In this document: positions 43,383-53,031 of the stretch, one piece after another
Layout: each line of letters starts with the position of its first letter
Numbering within the stretch: position 1 is the stretch's first letter
Assembly: GCA_963798865.1 (NCBI GenBank)
Contig: CAWCVZ010000009.1
Coordinates: forward strand, 248,001-312,000
Direction of reading: 5' to 3'
DNA length: 64,000 nucleotides
From: RBG-16-34-14 sp963798865
Lineage (GTDB): Bacteria; Bacteroidota; Ignavibacteria; Ignavibacteriales; Ignavibacteriaceae
The notes under the pieces: model-generated
What the model saw: the letters and a program-made list of their open reading frames with translations, nothing else
What the model was told of the DNA's origin: nothing
Database searches by the model: none
Position numbers and translations under genes: made by a program

Positions 43383-44638
43383 TAAAAAACCTCTATTACT
43401 TTTTTCAAAGCATCAATAAGCAAATCAACTTCTTCTAAAGTATTATACAGACCAAAAGAAACCCTTGAAGTAGCAGGAATATTAAATCTATCCATTAAAG
43501 GCTGTGTACAATGATGACCTGTTCTTACCGCAACTCCTTCATAATCCAAAAAAGTCCCTATATCATGAGGATGAATATTATCAAACACAAAAGAAATAAC
43601 TGCCGATTTATGTTTTGCATTTCCAATAATTTTTAATCCCGGGACTTCTTTTAATCGATCGGTTGCATATTCAAGTAATGATTCCTCGTGAGCAGAAATT
43701 TTATTCATCCCGATAGAAGTTACATAGTCAATTGCAGAACCAAGACCAATTGCTCCGGCAATATTTGAGGTACCCGCTTCAAATTTAAAAGGCAGTTCAT
43801 TATAAGTTGTTTCTTCAAAAGTAACTTTTGATATCATATCTCCGCCGCCCATAAAAGGAGGCATTGATTCTAAAATTTTTTCTTTTCCAAAAAGAACACC
43901 AATACCTGTAGGTCCATAAAGTTTATGTCCCGAGAAAGCAAGAAAATCACAATCAAGTTTCTGTACATTAACAGGTAAATGATTCACTGTTTGTGCAGAA
44001 TCAAGCAAAACAGGAATATTATTTTTATGTGCAGCATCAATAACTTCTTTAACGGGGTTTATTGTTCCCAGTGAATTAGAAACATAAACAATCGAAATTA
44101 ATTTTGTTTTTGGTGAAATGAGTTTTAAGAATTCATCGAAAATAATTTCTCCGTTATCATCTATTGGAATAATTTTCAGCCTGGCTTTTTTTTCGTTACA
44201 AAGAAGCTGCCATGGAACTATGTTTGAGTGATGTTCCATATTAGAGATAATTATTTCATCTCCTTCTTTAATATTTTTTCTTCCATAGGAATTAGCAACC
44301 AGGTTAATACTTTCCGTAGTGCCTTTTGTAAAGATTATTTCTTTTTCACTTCCGGCATTAATAAAAATTTTAACTTTTGTTCTTGCTTCTTCAAATGCAT
44401 CAGTAGCTAATCCGCTTAAATAATGAACACCGCGATGTATATTAGAATTCATTGAAGTGTAATATTTATTTAAAGTATCAAGAACTTGTTGTGGTTTTTG
44501 AGTTGTAGCTGCATTATCAAGATAACATAAAGATTTATTCCGCACTTTTGTTTTTAAAATCGGAAAATCTTCACGTATCTTATAAACATTATAAATGTTT
44601 TTTAAATCCTCTGTAATTGGATCTGCTTTAATATTCAT
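43382..44638 (-). CDS. sufS: Cysteine desulfurase SufS
   Basis: 418 residues, PLP enzyme that takes sulfur from L-cysteine for cluster assembly. The PLP lysine is in 'LAFSGHKLYGPTGIGVLFGK', the catalytic cysteine in 'VRTGHHCTQPLMDRF', and the N-terminal 'YLDNAATTQKPQQV' is standard for group II desulfurases. Its start overlaps the sufD stop by 4 nt (ATGA). It works with the adjacent sufU. Confidence 0.94.
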   Translation of the reverse strand: MNIKADPITEDLKNIYNVYKIREDFPILKTKVRNKSLCYLDNAATTQKPQQVLDTLNKYYTSMNSNIHRGVHYLSGLATDAFEEARTKVKIFINAGSEKEIIFTKGTTESINLVANSYGRKNIKEGDEIIISNMEHHSNIVPWQLLCNEKKARLKIIPIDDNGEIIFDEFLKLISPKTKLISIVYVSNSLGTINPVKEVIDAAHKNNIPVLLDSAQTVNHLPVNVQKLDCDFLAFSGHKLYGPTGIGVLFGKEKILESMPPFMGGGDMISKVTFEETTYNELPFKFEAGTSNIAGAIGLGSAIDYVTSIGMNKISAHEESLLEYATDRLKEVPGLKIIGNAKHKSAVISFVFDNIHPHDIGTFLDYEGVAVRTGHHCTQPLMDRFNIPATSRVSFGLYNTLEEVDLLIDALKKVIEVF

Positions 44639-45968
44639 AAATTTTTCTCATCAGGAGGATTAAATTTTTCAGTTAAAATTTCTTCTATATAATTTCTTAC
44701 CGACTTTACTTTTACAGATTGAATGACATCGCTTGCAAAAGCATGTATAAGAATATTACGCGCAGCTTCTTCACCAATGCCTCTTGATTTGAGATAAAAC
44801 ATTGCATCTTTATCAAGCTGTCCGATTGTGGCGCCGTGAGAACATTTTACATCATCCGCAAAAATTTCAAGCTGAGGTTTGGTATTAATCAAAGCTTCCT
44901 GAGAAAGAATTATATTATTATTTTCCTGGAAAGCATTTGTTTTCTGTGCATCGCGTTGAACAATAACTTTCCCGTTGAAAACTCCGCGGGAAGAATCATC
45001 CAGAATTCCTTTGTAATGTTCGTGGCTGCTGCAGTGAGGTTTTGCATGATCAATTAAAGTATGAACATCAAAATGCTGCTGTCGTTCCGTTAGGAATAAA
45101 CCGTTGAGTGTACATTCACCGCCCTCATCATTGAATTTTGCATTAAAATCATTTCTTGTTAAAGAAGCACCGAGCGAAATAAAATGAGAAGTAAAATTAC
45201 CTGCTCTTTCAATATCAATATCCATTCTTCCAATATGAAACGAAGATTTGCTCTCTTCCTGTAATCTTAAATGATCAACAATTGCATTTTCACCGACAAC
45301 AATTTCTGTAACTGTATTTGTGAAATAAATACCGGACTCAATATTTACAAAATGCTCAATTATTGTTGCATGAGAATTTTTTTCTGCTACAAAAAGATTT
45401 CTAGGTTGAATTAAAAATTTTTCATTTCCGGCGGAAGTTATAAACAAAATGTGAATTGGCTTCTCAATAATTTTCCCTTCAGTAATATGAATTAAAACTC
45501 CATCTTTTGTAAATGCAGTGCTGAGTGAAGTAAAAATATGTTTGCTGAAGTCTGCGTACTTACTGAAATGTTTTTCAATCAAAGGAGAATTTGAAGTGAT
45601 TGCCTTTGCGAAGCTCATTACTTCAATTCCTTCGGAGACATTTTTAAATTTGTCAGCTCATCAGAATAAATTCCGTTTATAACCACCACCACATTTGAAT
45701 CAATGTCATCAAAAAGAAAATTATTAATTTGTTCTTTAGATAGATTTCTTTTGTTAAGATCGGGGATAAAATTATGTTCAAGCAGAGGCGCTATACTAGT
45801 GTATTTCCACTCTTCATCTTTTACAGTTGGAAAACTTAAATCAGAAAATTTATTTAAAGCCTCTTTCCTCAAACTGCTAATAGAGGAAGATCTCTCGCCA
45901 TTAAGGCTGTTTTCAAACAACTCGTAATTTTTTAAGTATTGATTTTTTATTTCTTTTAGATCATTCAT
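44635..45968 (-). CDS. sufD: SufD, FeS assembly protein (frame shifts -1 at 45642-45648)
   Basis: Composite of about 444 residues, normal for SufD. Frame one starts at 45968 with 'MNDLKEIKNQYLKNYELFEN' and stops after 'NGIYSDELTNLKMSPKELK'. Frame two ends at 44635 with the core beta helix ('HVNIESGIYFTNT'-like strands, 'CSHGATIGQLDKDAMFYL'). A -1 change at TTTAAAA (complement of 45642-45648, phase T_TTA_AAA, codon 108) gives 'DELTNLKNVSEGIEVMSF', which runs naturally into frame two. The SufBC2D scaffold needs the whole protein, so the 116-residue unshifted product would be useless. Order sufB-sufC-sufD-sufS is the usual one. Confidence 0.88.
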
Positions 45969-45978
45969 TTTAAATTCA

Positions 45979-46746
45979 TTATTTAGTAACTAATTCATTC
46001 CTGTCTTCTTTAATCCAGTCATAACCTTTTTCCTCAAGTTCAAAAGCTAATTCTTTGCCGCCCGATTTAACAATCTTACCTTTATAAAGAACATGAACAA
46101 AATCAGGGATAATGTAATTAAGAAGTCTTTGGTAATGTGTAACAACAATAACCGCATTATCTTTTGACTTAAGTGCATTAACTCCGTTTGCAACAATTCT
46201 TAGTGCGTCAATATCAAGGCCTGAATCTGTTTCATCAAGAATGGCAAGCTTTGGTTCAAGCACAGCCATCTGGAAAATTTCATTTCTCTTTTTCTCACCG
46301 CCGGAAAAACCTTCATTGACAGAACGACTTAACAAATGCGGGTCAAGCTCAACCAATTTGGTTTTTTCCTTAATCATAGAAAGAAATTCCATTGCATCGA
46401 CTTCCTGCAGCCCGCGATACTTTCTAATTTCATTCAGTGCCGTTTTAAGGAGATTTGTATTGCTTACACCAGGAATTTCAACAGGATATTGAAATGCCAG
46501 GAACAAACCTTCTTTTGCTCTATCCTCAGGTGATAACTCAAGAAGATTTTTACCATTGTAAATTACTTCACCTTTTGTAACTTCATAATCTTCTCTTCCT
46601 GCAAGAACCTGAGCAAGTGTGCTTTTACCGGAACCATTTGGTCCCATTATGGCATGCACTTCACCAACATTAATATTTAAGTTAATACCTTTTAATATTT
46701 CTTTGCCATCTATTTTAGCATGCAAGTTTTTAATTTCTAACATCAA
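45979..46746 (-). CDS. sufC: SufC, ATPase of the FeS assembly scaffold
   Basis: 255 residues. Walker A GPNGSGKSTL, signature 'GFSGGEKKRNEI', Walker B 'LAILDETDSGLDIDAL' with the SufC-specific DETDSGLD, and H-loop 'VVTHYQRLL'. It provides ATP-driven movement for the SufBC2D complex. There is a 10 nt gap to sufD and a 70 nt gap from sufB. Confidence 0.95.
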   Translation of the reverse strand: MMLEIKNLHAKIDGKEILKGINLNINVGEVHAIMGPNGSGKSTLAQVLAGREDYEVTKGEVIYNGKNLLELSPEDRAKEGLFLAFQYPVEIPGVSNTNLLKTALNEIRKYRGLQEVDAMEFLSMIKEKTKLVELDPHLLSRSVNEGFSGGEKKRNEIFQMAVLEPKLAILDETDSGLDIDALRIVANGVNALKSKDNAVIVVTHYQRLLNYIIPDFVHVLYKGKIVKSGGKELAFELEEKGYDWIKEDRNELVTK

Positions 46747-46816
46747 ATAACCTTTTTTATTCTGAATTTGTTTTTATTTCGTAAATCTCATGTGGTTCAT
46801 TTTTCCTTTCAAATTT

Positions 46817-48274
46817 TTATCCAACACTTCCTTCAAGGCTAATACTTAAAAGCTTTGTTGCTTCAACAGCAAATTCCATCGGCAGCTCTTTAAAAACTTC
46901 TTTGCAATAACCATTTACAATTAATCCGATTGCATCTTCTGTAGAAATACCTCTTTGGTTAAGATAAAAAATCTGATCTTCTCCAATTTTTGAAGTAGTT
47001 GCTTCATGCTCAATTTGAGCAGTAGGATTATTAATTTCTAAGTAAGGAAAAGTGTGAGCACCGCATTTATCACCAATTAAAAGAGAATCACACTGTGAAA
47101 AATTTCTAGCACCATTGGCTCGTTTTTGAATTTTTACCAAACCTCTGTAGCTGTTATTACTTTTTCCGGCTGAGATTCCTTTTGAGATGATTGTACTTCT
47201 TGTATTCTTTCCAAGATGAATCATTTTTGTTCCGGTATCAGCCTGCTGGCGGTTGTTTGTCATTGCAACAGAATAAAACTCACCAATAGAATTATCTCCC
47301 TGAAGAATACAGCCCGGATATTTCCAGGTAATTGCAGAACCTGTTTCAACCTGGGTCCAGGAAATTTTTGAATTTATTCCTCTGCAGGCTCCTCTTTTAG
47401 TTACAAAATTATAAATACCGCCTTTACCTTCTTTATCGCCGGCATACCAGTTTTGTATAGTTGAGTATTTTATTTGTGAATTATCAAGAGCAATTAATTC
47501 AACAACTGCAGCATGAAGCTGGTTTTCATCACGCATTGGTGCAGTACATCCTTCAAGATAACTGACATAAGAACCTTCATCGGCAATAACTAAAGTTCTT
47601 TCAAACTGTCCTGTATTAGCAGCATTAATTCTGAAATAAGTTGAAAGTTCCATCGGGCAGCGAACACCTTTGGGAATGTAAACAAAAGAGCCATCGCTGA
47701 ATACTGCTGAGTTAAGCGAAGCGAAAAAATTATCTGTGTAGGGGACAACACTTCCCAAATATTTTTTTACTAATTCAGAGTGATTTCTGATTGCTTCACT
47801 CATTGAACAGAAAATAATTCCCATTTCGGAAAGAGTTTCTTTAAAAGTTGTGGCAACAGAAACACTATCGAATACGGCATCAACGGCAACACCCGATAAC
47901 CTTTTCTGTTCATCTAAAGAAATTCCAAGTTTCTCAAACGTGCTTATTAATTCCGGATCAACCTGTTTAGCCTCTTCAAGGCTGCTGAATTCTCTTTTCT
48001 TTTTTGGCGCCGAATAATATGAGATATCCTGATAATCAATCGGGTTGTATTTAACATTTGGCCAATGAGGTTCTTTCATTTTCAGCCAGTGTCTGTATGC
48101 TTTTAATCTCCATTCAAGCATCCATTCGGGCTCTTTTTTAATTACTGAAAGCTGGCGAATAATATCTTCATTTAAACCTTTTGGAAGGCTGTCTGATTCA
48201 ATATCAGTTACAAATCCAAACTTGTATTCTTTATTAGCTATCTGCTCTATCGTTCCAATTTCAGTTGTGCTCAT
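46817..48274 (-). CDS. sufB: SufB, FeS scaffold protein
   Basis: 485 residues. 'ISYYSAPKKK', 'FASLNSAVFSDGSFVYIPKG', 'EGCTAPMRDENQLHAAVVEL' and 'SQCDSLLIGDKCGAHTFPYL' are conserved SufB sequences; the last contains the cysteine thought to accept sulfur. It is the first gene of the suf operon, so the controlling promoter must lie in 48275-48489. Cytosolic scaffold on which the new cluster is built with SufC and SufD. Confidence 0.95.
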   Translation of the reverse strand: MSTTEIGTIEQIANKEYKFGFVTDIESDSLPKGLNEDIIRQLSVIKKEPEWMLEWRLKAYRHWLKMKEPHWPNVKYNPIDYQDISYYSAPKKKREFSSLEEAKQVDPELISTFEKLGISLDEQKRLSGVAVDAVFDSVSVATTFKETLSEMGIIFCSMSEAIRNHSELVKKYLGSVVPYTDNFFASLNSAVFSDGSFVYIPKGVRCPMELSTYFRINAANTGQFERTLVIADEGSYVSYLEGCTAPMRDENQLHAAVVELIALDNSQIKYSTIQNWYAGDKEGKGGIYNFVTKRGACRGINSKISWTQVETGSAITWKYPGCILQGDNSIGEFYSVAMTNNRQQADTGTKMIHLGKNTRSTIISKGISAGKSNNSYRGLVKIQKRANGARNFSQCDSLLIGDKCGAHTFPYLEINNPTAQIEHEATTSKIGEDQIFYLNQRGISTEDAIGLIVNGYCKEVFKELPMEFAVEATKLLSISLEGSVG

Positions 48275-48489
48275 TTTATCTCCAAAGTGCTCAAAATCTT
48301 ATTTTTTCTATTCAAATCTATATAATCTATACAAAATAGTCAAGATTAAAACCCGGCAATTTATTTTTCATTAATAAAACCGGGTGGTTAAAATATTGAT
48401 TCTTAGCTTCATGAGTTTAAATTGTTTTTCAGAAATAATAGAGTTAATTTTGATTTAATTAATAACTAATAATGGATGCGATAAAATAA
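48275..48489. promoter_or_regulatory. Divergent control region between sufB and the glycosyltransferase gene
   Basis: Read toward sufB, TTGACTATTTT (complement of 48333-48343) fits both a -35 box and the left half of the published IscR type 1 motif (YYGACTRWWWY); the right half (AGTC) is absent. An interrupted inverted repeat, ACCCGG (48351-48356) with CCGGGT (48380-48385) and an inner TTTATT/AATAAA pair, sits beside it. These are candidates for Rrf2 control of suf, not proven sites. Confidence 0.35.
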
Positions 48490-49578
48490 TTGGAAGAACA
48501 GGATAAGCAGGATAAAAAAATATCTGAAGAAGAAAAAAGCGAACAAGAAGATAAAAATACAACTCCATACCGGGGAAATCAGAGAAGAAGATTTTATAAT
48601 AGAAACCGCAGATATTCCTCTCAGCAGCCGCAGTGGAAAAGAGAAAATTTAAAATTCAGCAAATTATCAATTGTAATTCCTCTCATAAATGAAGAGGAAT
48701 CCATCAATCTTTTAGCTAATGAAATCAGGAAAGTTTTAAAGCCGTTTGAAATTGGTTATGAGGTTATTTTTGTTGATGATGGCAGTACAGATAATTCTTT
48801 AAGAGTTATTAAAGAAATTTGCAGAACAGATAAAAGATTTAAGTATTTAAGCTTCAGGAAAAATTATGGAAAATCTGCTGCATTGCAGGTTGGATTTAAG
48901 CAGGCAACCGGTGATGTTGTTGTAACAATGGATGCGGATTTGCAGGATGATCCTTCCGAAATACCTAATCTTATCCGGAAACTGAATGAAGGATTCGATC
49001 TTGTTTCCGGCTGGAAAAAAATCCGTCGTGATCCTTTAATAAAAAAATTTTCTTCCAGGTTTTTTAATTTTGTAACAAGAATAATAAGTAAAATTAAAAT
49101 ACATGATTTTAATTGCGGACTTAAAGCATATCGAAAAGAAGTAATAGACAATGTTTATATTTATGGCGAACTTCACCGGTACATACCTGTTTTGGCTCAT
49201 TGGCAGGGGTACAAAATTTCTGAAGTTATTGTAAGACACCATCCCAGGCGTTACGGAAAAACAAAGTTTGGTATATCAAGATTTTTTAAAGGCTTTATTG
49301 ATTTAATTACAGTTGTTTTTACAACTCGTTACGTTAAACGACCTATGCATCTGTTCGGGTTTTTAGGTGCGATTGCTTTTCTTGCAGGTATTGTTGTAAA
49401 TGGATACTTAACTTACCTTTGGATTACTGGCGGATTTTTGAGTAACAGACCAATGTTATTTCTCGGTATTTTATTAATTATAGTTGGTGTGCAATTCTTT
49501 TCTGTTGGCTTGCTTGGTGAAATGTTTGTTGCTAATACAAGAAGTGAAAGAGAATATATTGTTAAGGATAAGGGTTAA
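48490..49578 (+). CDS. GT2 membrane glycosyltransferase (GtrB/DPM1-like)
   Basis: 362 residues, start TTG at 48490. The first about 55 residues are highly charged (K, E, R, Q) and not conserved in the family. Then comes the GT-A domain with 'LSIVIPLINEEESI', 'VIFVDDGSTDNS' and the metal motif 'VTMDADLQDDPSEIPNLI'. Two C-terminal spans follow ('HLFGFLGAIAFLAGIVVNGY' and 'MLFLGILLIIVGVQFFSVGL'). It probably moves a sugar from a nucleotide donor to undecaprenyl phosphate for surface glycan building. First gene of the glycan region. Confidence 0.85.
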   Translation: MEEQDKQDKKISEEEKSEQEDKNTTPYRGNQRRRFYNRNRRYSSQQPQWKRENLKFSKLSIVIPLINEEESINLLANEIRKVLKPFEIGYEVIFVDDGSTDNSLRVIKEICRTDKRFKYLSFRKNYGKSAALQVGFKQATGDVVVTMDADLQDDPSEIPNLIRKLNEGFDLVSGWKKIRRDPLIKKFSSRFFNFVTRIISKIKIHDFNCGLKAYRKEVIDNVYIYGELHRYIPVLAHWQGYKISEVIVRHHPRRYGKTKFGISRFFKGFIDLITVVFTTRYVKRPMHLFGFLGAIAFLAGIVVNGYLTYLWITGGFLSNRPMLFLGILLIIVGVQFFSVGLLGEMFVANTRSEREYIVKDKG

Positions 49579-49675
49579 TTTTGAGTTCAGACTCAATTAA
49601 AATTATTATCAGCAAATTTAAAATGAACTGTTTTTTAAGCTTCTGTTTTCCATCCATATTCTTCCATTCCTGAAA

Positions 49676-50488
49676 ATGTATTATGATCCGGTAAAAGATG
49701 TTTTTGCTTCAACAATAAGAAGATTTCCTTTTCTTAGAATTATTTTCTATAAAATCTTAAATATTTTTTTCTTGAGAACCTGGTATGTAAAAAGAGAATT
49801 AAAAAAAATCAGAAAGAATCTTGGACAAAAGGAGATTGATATTTTTGATGCCGGAACCGGCTACGGACAATACACTTACTTTATGTCTGAAAATCTTCGG
49901 CCGAATAAAATTTATGCGGTTGATGTTAAAGAAGACTGGATTAAAAACAATAAGGAATTTTTTAAAAGCCGGAATATTAGTAATGTAAATTTTAATATAG
50001 AAGATTTAACAACTATAAATCATAAAGATAAATTTGATCTTGTTGTTTGTGTTGATGTAATGGAACATATAGAAGATGATATTAAAGTTTTCAAAAATTT
50101 TTTTAATTCCTTGAAGCATGGAGGATATCTTTTAATTAACACACCATCAGTGTTTGGGGGGAGCGATGTTCATGAAGGTGATGAAGAAAGTTTTATCGGC
50201 GAACACGCCAGAGTCGGGTATTCAGATAATGATTTAAAAGAAAAACTTTCAACTGCCGGCTTTAAAGAGTTTTACTTTAATTACACATATGGTTTCTGGG
50301 GAGATAAAGCATGGAGGCTTGCAATAAAATATCCTATGCTTCTTCTTAATATTTCGAAAATATTTTTCTTAGTTTTACCGGTATATTATTTAATAACATT
50401 CCCGTTTGCTCTTATTATGATGTTCCTGGATTACAGTTATGAGAATAAAATCGGAAGCGGAATAACATTCATTACAAAAAAATCCTGA
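49676..50488 (+). CDS. SAM-dependent class I methyltransferase
   Basis: 270 residues. The SAM-binding motif I is 'DIFDAGTGYGQYTY', the acidic loop is 'IYAVDVKEDW', and 'LVVCVDVMEHIEDDIKVF' is motif II. The N-terminal helix and a C-terminal hydrophobic pair (about 220-250) suggest membrane attachment, so a lipid-linked or glycan substrate is plausible. Located between glycosyltransferase and YfhO genes; substrate not known. Confidence 0.8.
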   Translation: MYYDPVKDVFASTIRRFPFLRIIFYKILNIFFLRTWYVKRELKKIRKNLGQKEIDIFDAGTGYGQYTYFMSENLRPNKIYAVDVKEDWIKNNKEFFKSRNISNVNFNIEDLTTINHKDKFDLVVCVDVMEHIEDDIKVFKNFFNSLKHGGYLLINTPSVFGGSDVHEGDEESFIGEHARVGYSDNDLKEKLSTAGFKEFYFNYTYGFWGDKAWRLAIKYPMLLLNISKIFFLVLPVYYLITFPFALIMMFLDYSYENKIGSGITFITKKS

Positions 50489-50526
50489 AGTAACTTTAAA
50501 AAATTTTATTTGTCACTGGAGTATTA

Positions 50527-53025
50527 ATGTCAAAAAATAAAAAAGCATTAAATAAAGGTTCCATTAAATCGGTACCAAAGCCTGATTTTAGTATTGAGAA
50601 CCGTTTAAGTAGAAAAGCAAAAATCATTATAGTTCATGCATTAATAATCCTTTCAGTTCTTTTGTTTTTCTCGCCTGCTTTTTTTGGCGGAAAAACAGTC
50701 GTTTCGGGTGACATTCTGAATATGCATAGTTATAAAAATATATTTGAAAAGGCTGAAAACTTTTTATGGGATCCATATATCTTTTTGGGCTTGCCAATGT
50801 TTGGAAATGTTGGCTGGGCAGATTTTTTCGGCCATTCTATTGATATTATAAGAACCGGAATTGCAAAACTTTTTGCTTCGGATTATACAGGATGGACAAT
50901 TTATGTGATGCTTATGGGGTTTTTCTTTTTTTACCTGATGAGGCATTTGAAAGCTACATACATAATAAGTTTAATCGTTGCTGTTGCTGTAATGTTTAGT
51001 ACAGGCATATTACTTTTATTCTTTATCGGGCATATAACAAAACTCCTTTCTTTAATTGTCTTTCCTCTTGTCATTTTATTTCTTTTACGCTTTAATGAAA
51101 AAATCCGGCTTCTTGATTTTCTACTTTTTATTCTGGTAATGCATTTTCTTTTTAAGCAGTGGCATATCCAGATAATGTTTTACATCTTTTTTTCTGTTGG
51201 TGTTTTTTATATCTATTACTTCCTTCATTCCGTTTATAAAAAGAATAAAGAATTACAGAAAAAAGTTTTAATCTCTCTAGGTGCCTTTGCTATTATTTCT
51301 GTAATCGCACTTGGTATGAATTATTATAAGCTCAAACAGATTTATGAATATACTCCTTACTCAACCAGAGGAACTAAAAGTTTAACCGATATCCAGAATA
51401 AATCTGAACAGAAAACCGAAGAGGAATTTTATGATTATGCAACCAACTGGTCATTCTCTCCGGGAGAAGTTTTAACTTTCCTCTTCCCATCTTATTATGG
51501 ATTCGGGAGTTCAACATACCAGGGACCATTAACCAGAGGAGAGGAATATGATGTAAACACATATTTCGGACAGATGCCTTTTGTGGATGTCGCTCAATAT
51601 TTCGGTATTATCATTTTATTCTTAGGAATCTTCGGAATTTTTACGAGGTGGAAAGAACCGTTCGTTCAATTCCTAACTATCCTGATAGTAGTCTGTCTTC
51701 TTCTATCATTTGGCAGAACATTTCCCCTCTTGTTTGATCTTTTCTTTCATTATTTCCCGTTGTTTGATAAGTTCCGGGCTCCATCAATGATACTGAACAT
51801 TGTCCAGTTGAGTTTTCCAATTCTTGCAGGGTTGGGGTTAATGAAAATCTTAGAAATTAAAAACTCAAAAGATTTAGAAAAAGAAAAATTAATAAAGAAC
51901 ATTGCTTATGTTTTTTCAGGATTATTTATCGTATCACTTTTATTAAGCTCTCCCATTTCAAAGTGGTTTATTGAAAGAATAAAAGAATCCGGCGACAAAG
52001 GAAACCAGCTGCAGCCATTGCACGAATATATGAGCAATATGTTTATGGGCGATGTTTATATTGCCTTGGCAATAACAGCGATCGTATTCTGGCTTGCTCA
52101 TTTTTTTGTAAAGAATAAAATTTCTTTTGATTCAGCTTGTCTTATCATACTTGTATTAATAATTTTTGATCTCTGGAGAATTGACGGGAGAGGATTTAAG
52201 TTTGTTGATACTGCGGAAATTGAACAGCAATTCGTAATGCCTGATTATATCCGTGTAATTAAAGATCAAAAAAATAATGAACCTTACAGATTGTTAAATT
52301 TAAAGCAGGATGGTTCATTAGGTTCATTAAACAGAAATAATAATTTTCATGCATATTTTCTTGAAGAGGATTTTTATGGCTACTCAGGAATAAAACCACG
52401 TTCATACCAGGACTTAATTGAAATTGCAGGAATTGCCAATCCAACTATGTGGAATATGCTTAATGTAAAATATATAATAACCTCAAAATCTTTTTCTCAG
52501 TCGGGAATGAAATTAATTTTTAATAATGATAAATCATTCGTTTATGAAAATGAAAATGAACTCCCACGTGCATTTTTTGTAGACAGCATTGTAAAAGCAC
52601 CGCCAATGGAAATTTTAAACCTGATTAAAAATAATTCTTTTGCACCTCAAAATGTTGCATATATTGAAGAAGGCCAGGTTCCAAAAACTAATAATGCAGC
52701 CGGTTCTTCGGTAAGAATAAAAAATTATGAAGAAGAGAAAATGGTCTTCGATGCAGTGGCTAAAGGAAATAATATGCTTTTTATTGGAACCACGTATTAT
52801 CCTGTTGGCTGGAAGGCAAGAATTGACGGACAATTATCTGAAATTTACAAATTGAATCATGGCTTTATGGGAGTAATTGTTCCCGACGGACACCATACAG
52901 TTGAATTATCTTTTGAGCCGTCAACTTTTTATATCGGCAGGTATATAACTCTTATATTCAGTGCTTTAATATTTATAGGATTGATATTCGCTTTTATTAA
53001 ACAAAAAAATATTACAAAAGAATAA
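50527..53025 (+). CDS. YfhO-family large membrane protein
   Basis: 832 residues, eleven or twelve membrane spans plus a C-terminal soluble region and a last span ('ITLIFSALIFIGLIFAF'). 'FSPAFFGGKTVVSGDILNMH' after the first span and 'FYSPGW'-like and 'YYPVGWKARIDGQ' near the end are typical of the YfhO family. In Firmicutes, YfhO-type proteins glycosylate teichoic acids. The Gram-negative homologs are presumed GT-C-like transferases using lipid-linked sugars. It lies in an operon-like run with a methyltransferase and a flippase (6 nt gap). Confidence 0.8.
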   Translation: MSKNKKALNKGSIKSVPKPDFSIENRLSRKAKIIIVHALIILSVLLFFSPAFFGGKTVVSGDILNMHSYKNIFEKAENFLWDPYIFLGLPMFGNVGWADFFGHSIDIIRTGIAKLFASDYTGWTIYVMLMGFFFFYLMRHLKATYIISLIVAVAVMFSTGILLLFFIGHITKLLSLIVFPLVILFLLRFNEKIRLLDFLLFILVMHFLFKQWHIQIMFYIFFSVGVFYIYYFLHSVYKKNKELQKKVLISLGAFAIISVIALGMNYYKLKQIYEYTPYSTRGTKSLTDIQNKSEQKTEEEFYDYATNWSFSPGEVLTFLFPSYYGFGSSTYQGPLTRGEEYDVNTYFGQMPFVDVAQYFGIIILFLGIFGIFTRWKEPFVQFLTILIVVCLLLSFGRTFPLLFDLFFHYFPLFDKFRAPSMILNIVQLSFPILAGLGLMKILEIKNSKDLEKEKLIKNIAYVFSGLFIVSLLLSSPISKWFIERIKESGDKGNQLQPLHEYMSNMFMGDVYIALAITAIVFWLAHFFVKNKISFDSACLIILVLIIFDLWRIDGRGFKFVDTAEIEQQFVMPDYIRVIKDQKNNEPYRLLNLKQDGSLGSLNRNNNFHAYFLEEDFYGYSGIKPRSYQDLIEIAGIANPTMWNMLNVKYIITSKSFSQSGMKLIFNNDKSFVYENENELPRAFFVDSIVKAPPMEILNLIKNNSFAPQNVAYIEEGQVPKTNNAAGSSVRIKNYEEEKMVFDAVAKGNNMLFIGTTYYPVGWKARIDGQLSEIYKLNHGFMGVIVPDGHHTVELSFEPSTFYIGRYITLIFSALIFIGLIFAFIKQKNITKE

Positions 53026-53031
53026 ATCAAA

